Assembly (NCBI GenBank): GCA_001430745.1
Contig: KQ481993.1
Coordinates: forward strand, 961,486 to 976,795
DNA from: Auxenochlorella pyrenoidosa
Lineage: Eukaryota; Chlorophyta; Trebouxiophyceae; Chlorellales; Chlorellaceae
DNA: 15,310 nt
Direction: 5' to 3'
This document shows positions 9,610-15,310 of the stretch, piece by piece (positions within the stretch are counted from its first letter, which is position 1; each line of letters opens with the position of its first letter). Below the pieces are notes generated by a model, which was given only the letters and a program-made list of their open reading frames with translations, was not told the origin of the DNA and made no database searches. Made by a program: the position numbers and the translations under genes.

Positions 9610-9665
9610 GCCACATGGCGGGACCTTCCACCTGGGGCCCCTGGTGACGGGTCCCGCCATGCGGC
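9610..9665. repeat. Long interrupted palindrome upstream of the tyrosinase start
   Basis: CATGGCGGGACC at 9614-9625 is an exact inverted copy of GGTCCCGCCATG at 9650-9661. Beyond one mismatch, three more outer pairs form (9610-9612 with 9663-9665). Nested inside is CACC-T-GGGGCCCC-T-GGTG at 9629-9646, symmetric apart from opposed T residues. Most of this 56-bp segment can fold on itself. It ends 91 bp before the tyrosinase ATG, so it may lie in the 5' UTR or core promoter. Confidence 0.9.
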
Positions 9666-9756
9666 TTTGAGCGGACGGCCCTGTCTGTTCATTCTGCGTG
9701 TCAAGTTCCAGAGCTGCGGCGCCCCTCCGGTCGCTGCACAAGTGCCCGACGTGCAA

Positions 9757-12700
9757 ATGACTCCTGCGGGCCGGGCGGCCTTGGCGGCCTTGCTGCTCAC
9801 GATGCTTCTAGGGTACGTTTTGGCGCGTTCAGGGCTCCTCTGTGATCCCAGCCGGTCCCCGATCCCCCGTGTGCACCGCCCACCGTGCCCTCCCGCCGCT
9901 GCAGGCCCGGGGCCGCTGCAGGCGCCGCCAAGCCGCGGACTCGCAAGGAGCTGCGCTCCCTCACCGACGGCGAGTACCGCGCCTTCATCATTGGGCTGTC
10001 AACCATGCTGACGCTTTCCACAGAGTCGGGGCGCCGCCTGTTTGGCCCCAAGTACATCGGGTGCGCGGTCCGGACCGGGCAGCGTGCGCATGCCGCCAGG
10101 AGGAACCTGGGTGCGACTGCACACCCCTGCAACCCTGGGTTGCGCGGATGTGTAGAAGGCGCTGACACAATCGTTTGATTCTTTCTGCCTTGCAGCTACC
10201 AGGAGTGCATTGTGAAGCACGCAGTCGCAGTGTCTGACCCACGGGGTGACCAGGCGAGGCAGGGGCATCTACCTGTATCTGCGGGGCAGTGTGCATACCG
10301 CAGGGCGGCATTGGCGGCTTGACTGCGCTGCGCTGCGCGGCACGTCAAAGCACGCGTGCGTGCTCCAGCAAAAAGCCCACACTGCAGCCCAGCCCCATAC
10401 AGTCCACTTTTGCACCCACTTTGAGCCAGCACCAGCAGGGCTGCCGGTGCCCTGACGCCATCTGCGCCCAGGGCGCGCTCCTGCCGTGTGCAGGGCCACA
10501 ACGGCATTCCCTTCATGACCTTCCACCGAGCATTCCTGCTGGAGATGGAGCAGTCCCTCCTCTCCGTAGCCCCCGCGCTCAAGGCCCTGCCATACTGGGA
10601 CATCACAGTGAGTGCCCAGCTGGGAATGATGCCGGCTTTTGCGGTGCACATCATTCCCTCCAATGCAGGGCAGGGCGGGACCTCACCCAGCAGCGTTGTT
10701 GCGCATGCTGCGCGTGGCAGCAGAGGGAGCAGGCTCGAAAGCAGCGACCACAAATACTCAGGATGGGGCCTGCTGGATTGCCGAGTCCCGAACGGTCACT
10801 TGGCTCAGCTGTCTGCTGGGAGCGTGGGTCGCGATGCCAAGACGGTGCAAGGGGCACAGCATGCAAACGTGCTGTCGCCCCGAGTGTGTGCAGCTGGACA
10901 ACCCGGGAGGCAAGTACTACGGCACCAGCAAGTCCATATGGAGCAACAAGTACGCGGGGAACAGCGACGGCGATGCGCGCGTGGGCTACGGCATGACCAC
11001 AGGTGCGCCCAGGCTGTCAGAGGCGCACCAGCCTCGCTGCGCACTGCTCTCCAGGGTTCGACACACCTTGGGGTTGGCCAGAGACGAATCAGCAGCAATT
11101 AAGGTCAGGGCACGTGGAGGGCGCCCTCCCTGCACCGGTGCAGGTCAACCCACAGGCAGGGGCCGCAAGGTGTGCCGCTCGTGCTGGCGCCCGCTCCCTT
11201 CACCGGCTCCACGCATGCCCCCGCGCCCGCCCGCGCATGCAGGCGTGTTTGCGTGGCGCCAGGTCAGCAAGTTCATCCCCGTCCAGTGGTCCAAGTACCT
11301 GAAGGTTTACAACGGTACTTCCACCGGCTTCATGCGCGGCTCCACCAACACCAACACAAACCCTCTGGTCACGCGTTACCCCACAAGGACCTTGGTGGAT
11401 GGCGTGAAGGCCGTGACCGCAGACCCCAGCCTGGAAGCCACCTCCAATGCTGCGCTGAAAGGCCTGCCAGACATGGTTTCTGGGGTGAGGCGGCCGGCCA
11501 AGGGAGCGGGTGTGGCTGGGGAGAGCGGCGCCAGGCCCGTAGCTGCTGGCGTTGTGCATGGAGGGGCAGGTGGGGGAGGCTTCCGAGGATGCTGGTAGGG
11601 TGGAGGGGGGCAGCCTCGTCTGAGCCAGCTTGGCGCCTCTGTGCCAGCCCTGACCCAGCCGCCCCTCTCACCCCTGTGCTCTCACGCAGCTGGGCTTTGT
11701 TGAGAACGTGGGGGGCAGCAAGTACGTGATCAACTACCCAGAGTCTCAGTTCCAGCGCTGCCTGGATGGCAAGAAGTGAGGCCGGGTCGCGGACAAGGGG
11801 CCCTGAGCAAGCGGCATGCTTGCTGCAGTGGCAACCCTTGCCGCATGCTGGCCGCCGTGTGTTGCATGCAGCCCGAGTCTCAGCCGCTGAGCGCTTCCCA
11901 CCACCCTGTGGCAGATACCGCACCTGGGTGGAGTGGAGCATGTGCATCGACATCACAATCGCCATGGCGGCCCCCAAGACCGTGGACATCACGAGGTACA
12001 CTGGAAAGCAGGCCGGCACCACTGCCATGTTCCACGTCGTGGCGCACATGGTCACGGGCAGCCTCTCTTCCAGGACCAGCTCACGTGAGACTGTGCTGGG
12101 GCGGGCGCACCGAAGCCGGGTGCCGGCAGAGCCTGGTGCAGCTGGGGTCTGCTGCAGCCAGCAGCCAGAGGCTTCTCAACCTGCACTGAGCCCAAGCACA
12201 GGGCTGAGAGGCGAGGGCGGCAAAGGGAGGTCGCTGGCCTTCGGCGCAACCTCAGGAGGGGCTGTGCATTGCCACATTCACGTAGTCCGGCCGCCGACCC
12301 CTGCCCTTCGCCCTCTGCTCCCTTGCGCGCAGACGTGGGCGACATGTTTGATGTCAGCACCAGGTGAGGGAGCTGGCAATCATGCCTCGGGTCTTTGTCG
12401 CCCATCTTGCTGGGGGCCAGCAGTGGAAGTTCTGCGGGGCAGGCCGGGGGCCCGCTTGTGTCATGAGGAGGGGAGGTGGCCAGGCCACTCTGCGGCGCCG
12501 TGCGTGCGTGGTCTGGTTCGCAGGCAGCCCTGGTGGGCAGGCCATGCTGGCCGCAGCCTGGCAGCATGCCGGCGACGCGAACATCAGCATGGGAAGCCAG
12601 CTGCCACGCCACAGCCAGATGGCAACCCAAGCATCGATGCATGCCACGCATAAGACAGCATGCTTGGCGCATGCATGCTAGGTAGGATACTCCTTCAGGC

Positions 12701-13200
12701 ATCAAGCCGTGCAAAGCCCCCCCCCCCCCCCAACCTCCCCACCCCGCAATAAAGCCCCAACGAGGTGCTCATCTTCCCGCTGCACCACGCCAACCTGGAC
12801 CGCTCCCTGATGATGTGGCAGGCAGCAGGTGGGCTGCAGTTGCTGCCGGAGGCCGGCTTGCAGTGCCGTCGCTACAGGCTGCTGGCAGGGCTGCGCCGCT
12901 GCATACGCTATTGTCCCTGGCTCGCCATGGCATGCCACGCACCCCCACTTTCCCCCTGATCCTGCAGCCACCAAGGCGGACCCCACCCTGCCGTTCAAGT
13001 ATTTCGGGTACCCGGCCACCAAGGCGGAGTGGTCCACGGCCTTTGCAGGCACACTGCTCAATGACGTGGTCAACTCCAATGCGCCCTTCACCAACATATT
13101 CTCGTCGCCTCCAGCCAGCCCAAAGGGCTACACGCACAGGGAGGTGCTGTTCCACACGCGCCCGGGGGCGTCGCCCTACGTGTACGACAGCATGCTGTGA
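9757..13200 (+). CDS. Tyrosinase-family type-3 copper protein (phenol oxidase), secreted
   Basis: A complete 11-exon gene of 442 aa: 9757-9812, 9905-10060, 10196-10253, 10494-10607, 10894-11002, 11243-11484, 11690-11775, 11915-12084, 12333-12363, 12755-12828, 12968-13200. The family binds two coppers and O2 and oxidises phenols or catechols to quinones. Seen: an N-terminal signal peptide (residues 1 to ~25, hydrophobic AALAALLLTMLLG); copper A ligands H79 (CIVKHAVAV), H92 (GDQGHNG) and H101 (FMTFHRAF); PYWDIT at 123-128; copper B ligands H314 and H318 (MFHVVAHMVTG) and a His of PLHHANLDR (351/352). All six histidines are therefore present. An N-glycosylation sequon occurs in YNGTS. Start 9757 gives the signal peptide; an in-frame ATG at 9598 would bury it and run through the palindrome. 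Intron 3 is GC-AG, exon 9 is only 31 nt, and exon 10 uses an AAG acceptor. No C-terminal domain covering the active site is apparent. Whether it is a monophenolase or a catechol oxidase cannot be read from sequence. Confidence 0.92.
10254..10493 (+). other. GC-AG intron in the tyrosinase gene
   Basis: Exon 3 ends GAC CAG and is followed by GCGAGG rather than a GT donor; the acceptor is GTGTGCAG before GGC CAC. The join gives DPRGDQ|GHNGIPFMTFHRAF, which places His92 where the family needs the second copper A ligand. No GT donor nearby gives a frame-compatible join with this conserved sequence. GCGAGG equals the GTGAGG donor common in this window with a single T to C change. Confidence 0.8.
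12333..12363 (+). other. 31-nt microexon of the tyrosinase gene
   Basis: The exon encodes VGDMFDVST between introns of 248 and 391 nt, with phase 1 on entry and phase 2 on exit. It links the copper B HxxxH segment to TSPNEVLIFPLHH as the family requires. Skipping it would shift the frame and lose the last copper ligand. Confidence 0.8.
12364..12754 (+). other. Tyrosinase intron 9 (391 nt), longest in the window
   Basis: It lies between the 31-nt microexon and the copper B PLHHANLDR exon. It holds an inverted repeat (CCAAGCAT 12627-12634, ATGCTTGG 12660-12667) around TGCATGC clusters, then a 15-nt C homopolymer (12717-12731), and ends in AATAAAG, an AAG acceptor where most introns here use CAG. 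The joined serine codon AG|C restores TSPNEVLIF. Confidence 0.8.
12717..12731 (+). repeat. C15 homopolymer
   Basis: Fifteen consecutive C residues lie 23 nt before the exon 10 acceptor of the tyrosinase gene. The run probably acts as the pyrimidine tract for the unusual AAG acceptor. Its length is a likely site of sequencing or replication slippage. Confidence 0.9.
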
Positions 13201-13514
13201 GCGCCGTGCTGCGCTGCGCTCACTGCCGGTTGCAGCTGTGGGCAGGAACGACCAACCTGGCAGCGTGCTCCATCAAGCTAGGCTGGTGGATGCTTCCCTC
13301 CGCGTGCCGGCATGTCTGTCATCATTCCGTTCTGGTCTGGCTCCCCTTGCGGTCCACCCATCTGGCCAGCCCATGGGTTGCCCGTTGCTGCCCGCCGACC
13401 TTGAAGGCTCATCCTGTTGCTTAGCCATGTGCCTTTTAATGATGTGCCAATATTGCTGTTTTTACAGTCTGTGAAATAGAGCCCAAGTGTCAAGTTGCAT
13501 TGCTGAACGAGGAA

Positions 13515-13522
13515 TATATAAG
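13515..13522 (+). promoter_or_regulatory. Candidate TATA box for the ParA-like gene
   Basis: TATATAAG fits a TATA box and is the best such match I saw between genes. It lies about 300 bp before the ATG at 13816, implying a 5' UTR of roughly 270 nt. Because it follows the tyrosinase stop by only about 315 bp, it might instead fall in that gene's 3' UTR. Confidence 0.4.
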
Positions 13523-13683
13523 CCTGTGAACAATCCCAGCACACCACGAGCAAGGGGGGCATTCAGCAGCAGAGGTGCCTTCAACGTTGTTCTCAATTCA
13601 CCACTACTGCAAGATGCTTTGCATCAAGGCTTTCAGCTGCCATGCACGACCACGGGTGCTCCTGCGCGCTGCCGCACGCTGGC

Positions 13684-13709
13684 CGCCACATGAGGTCGCC
13701 ACATGAAGG
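13684..13709. repeat. 13-bp tandem duplication
   Basis: CGCCACATGA occurs at 13684-13693 and again at 13697-13706, a period of 13 bp, with the second unit followed by a diverged trinucleotide. It is in intergenic sequence upstream of the ParA-like gene and probably reflects slippage. Confidence 0.75.
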
Positions 13710-13815
13710 CTCGCCTGCAACTCTGATGCCCGCAAATGTGCTAGCATAGCTTTAGTACAGAGTATACTAGACGCTTGCTTGAGCTTTAAAACCTGCAGTG
13801 CACTCACGCAAGCCG

Positions 13816-15310
13816 ATGTCTCGCTCCGGTGCGCGCGGAGGCGCTTCGAGCCTGCCAGATGATCATGATGAAGATGAGGCGCACGTAACCCTGCTCGCGG
13901 TTTACACGCACAAGGGCGGCACCGGTGAGCGCCCGCAAGCGCCCCAGCTTCCGCAAGCAGTCTGCGTTGGCTAAAGAATTCGGATGTTGCAGCCCAGCTG
14001 CCGCACGGCAGCCCGCAAGCCAGAGAGGCTCCGCTGCCGCCGCCCCCGCTGACGGCCCAGCGTTGCATTTAGATTCCAAGCTTCTGTGCTGGTCCACCTG
14101 CAGGCAAGACCACCTGCGCTGCCAACGTGGGTGCCATCCTGGCCAAGGATCACACGGTGGTGCTGGTGGATGCAGACCCCCAAATGAGGTGGGTGGCGGC
14201 ACGGCATGGTGGGCCAGGTGCGCACCCAGCGCGCAACGCCTGTGCCTGCTCTCGGCACGAGCAGCCGCAAAGACCCGCCGACCCCTCTGCCCAATGGCCT
14301 GCAGCCTGACCACACAGTATGCGGAGGATGCAATGATACAGCGGGACGAGGAGAGCCAAGAGGCCGACGGCAGCAGCGAGGACGAGGGCGGGGAGGAGGA
14401 GGCAGACGGCGGCGCGGCGGCACCGGGGGACGAGGGCGCCAGGTGCGTCGCCTCCCAGCCAGCTTCCCCGGCGTTGTTCAGGCGGCAGGCGGGCCGCTGC
14501 GACGCAGCAGCGGGGCTGGAGATATGCTTGCCCAGCATGCAATGCATGCGCTGTCCCGTGCCCACTTGCGATCCTCAGTCCACGCACGTCCCCCGCTGCC
14601 CACCTGCAGCGAGGAGCGGCTGGTGCTCCCGCCCCTCAAGGGCGACCAGATGCGCAAGCCGGATGCCCTGCAGGCGGACGTGTTCCAGGGCATCGTGAGC
14701 TCTGCCCACGCATGCCAGCCTGGCCCTGGCCTGCACACTGGAGATGGCTGGTGCCCCGGCATGCCAATCCCAGCTTCAAGTTGCCCACCGGGCACAAGCA
14801 CCGCAAACCTCGCGCCTGCGCCTCCATCCTATGCGCGCAGAAGGAGTGGTGCGCCGACAAGGACGACCTCTTCACCGCCCTCAAAAACACAGTGCGCGCA
14901 TGGGTCAAACGCACACAGTGTGGGGGAGGCAGCACGGGGGGGACTGCCGATGCCGTTGCCGCCGCCCTGGTGCTGCCTGCTGCCTGCCTCGACCAGCCAA
15001 TCACCTGCGCTCTATCTCGCCCCATGCTGCAGGTGCGGCGGGAGGACTATGTACCCAAGCCCACTGTCGTCAACAACGCTGACTACAAGGGCCGCCTGCT
15101 GCTGCTGCCGGGTGGGGCGCTGATGTGGGCTGCCGGTGGTGCACACTCTTCGCGCTTGCGCTCACCACACACCATGCTGCGACCATTTGTTGCCGGGGTG
15201 GGGGGGGTGCTGCATCGCACACACGTGTATGGTGCGTGCATGGCGCGGCGCCGCCGCCTGCGGCCTCCACACAGTGCGCATCTGCCCACCTGCCCCTCCA
15301 GGCAGCGACA
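13816..15310 (+). CDS. ParA/Soj-like P-loop ATPase, N-terminal part (3' end outside window)
   Basis: Exons 13816-13924, 14104-14188, 14305-14442, 14610-14694, 14841-14891, 15033-15111 and 15302 to the window end, giving the first ~185 residues in one continuous frame; introns GT-AG. ParA/MinD ATPases are dimeric switches used in bacteria to position plasmids, chromosomes or protein clusters; the role in an alga is unknown. Seen: an acidic leader (DDHDEDE), strand VTLLAVYTHKGG, deviant Walker A KGGTGKTT (33-40) with the signature first Lys33, CAANVGAILA helix, and the switch I/Walker A' region VVLVDADPQMSLT (55-67), typical of the Soj/ParA branch. Exon 3 then adds a low-complexity run of Asp, Glu, Ser and Gly (~79-105) not expected in bacterial Soj. 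Later GRLLLLPGGSD resembles the strand preceding the Walker B half. Intron 1 splits the glycine codon of KGGTG|KTT. No chloroplast-type leader is evident. Exon 5 (17 codons) is the least certain. Confidence 0.85.

Larger units (their letters stand above)
8814..9756. other. Divergent intergenic region (monooxygenase and tyrosinase promoters)
   Basis: These 943 bp separate the start codons of the minus-strand monooxygenase and the plus-strand tyrosinase, so both 5' UTRs and promoters should lie here. I see no clear TATA box. It holds a CACGTG E-box/G-box core (8817-8822), a hairpin (9270-9287), two CAAATTTG palindromes 100 bp apart, TTTTCGAAAA (9382-9391) and a large palindrome (9610-9665). No protein-coding gene was recognised. 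Confidence 0.75.
13201..13815. other. Intergenic region between the tyrosinase and ParA-like genes
   Basis: These 615 bp should hold the tyrosinase 3' UTR and the ParA-like promoter and 5' UTR. No plus-strand TGTAA was found. The stretch from about 13420 to 13530 is less GC-rich than its neighbours and contains TATATAAG. A 13-bp tandem duplication starts at 13684. No coding gene was recognised. Confidence 0.7.

Noticed and set aside
9598..9757. Upstream in-frame ATG at 9598 as the tyrosinase start
   Set aside because: It would place the signal peptide internally and translate through the large palindrome. The ATG at 9757 gives a normal signal peptide and an algal-like CAAATG context.
11766..12653. 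A 295-codon plus-strand open frame
   Set aside because: Only 11915-12084 is coding (tyrosinase exon 8); the rest is read-through of introns 7, 8 and 9.
13804..14565. A 253-codon minus-strand open frame
   Set aside because: It is antisense to ParA-like exons 1 to 3, which carry Walker A and switch motifs on the plus strand.
15195..15207. G-rich run (G4-T-G8) as a quadruplex
   Set aside because: There are only two G runs separated by one T, too few clear tracts for a confident call, inside an intron of the ParA-like gene.

Overview
The window looks like GC-rich nuclear DNA from a green alga. The evidence is five genes with many short introns (34 inferred, 92 to 391 nt, 33 of them GT-AG), acceptors mostly of the form TGCAG, and a TGTAA motif, the usual chlorophyte polyadenylation signal, downstream of one gene. 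The proteins are eukaryotic families with plant or algal affinities. A chlorellalean or other trebouxiophyte alga fits, but I cannot fix the genus. No rRNA, tRNA, CRISPR array or recognisable transposon was seen. The gene models were built by hand from reading frame, splice sites and remembered family conservation; every exon junction keeps frame from start to stop.

Layout: (1) 1-3767, plus strand: the last 12 exons of a DExH-box RNA helicase, from just before motif VI to the stop codon. (2) 4076-5547, plus strand: a complete five-exon TMEM41/VTT-domain membrane protein of 273 aa ending in a dilysine KKES, with a doubled TGTAA about 420 nt past the stop. (3) 8813-6433, minus strand: a complete four-exon FAD-dependent monooxygenase of 544 aa resembling kynurenine 3-monooxygenase, with a hydrophobic C-terminal tail. 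(4) 9757-13200, plus strand: a complete 11-exon tyrosinase-family type-3 copper protein of 442 aa with a signal peptide, all six copper-ligand histidines, one GC-AG intron and a 31-nt microexon. (5) 13816 to the window end, plus strand: the first seven exons of a ParA/Soj-like P-loop ATPase carrying an acidic insert, with an intron inside the Walker A motif.

Genes 1 and 2 are tandem, 2 and 3 converge, 3 and 4 diverge from a 943-bp intergenic region, and 4 and 5 are tandem. Nothing suggests an operon, as expected for a nuclear genome. The only pairing with a possible biochemical link is the divergent monooxygenase and tyrosinase: an aromatic-type hydroxylase beside a phenol or aminophenol oxidase. 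That link is inference only. The most unusual non-coding structure is a long interrupted palindrome just upstream of the tyrosinase start codon.
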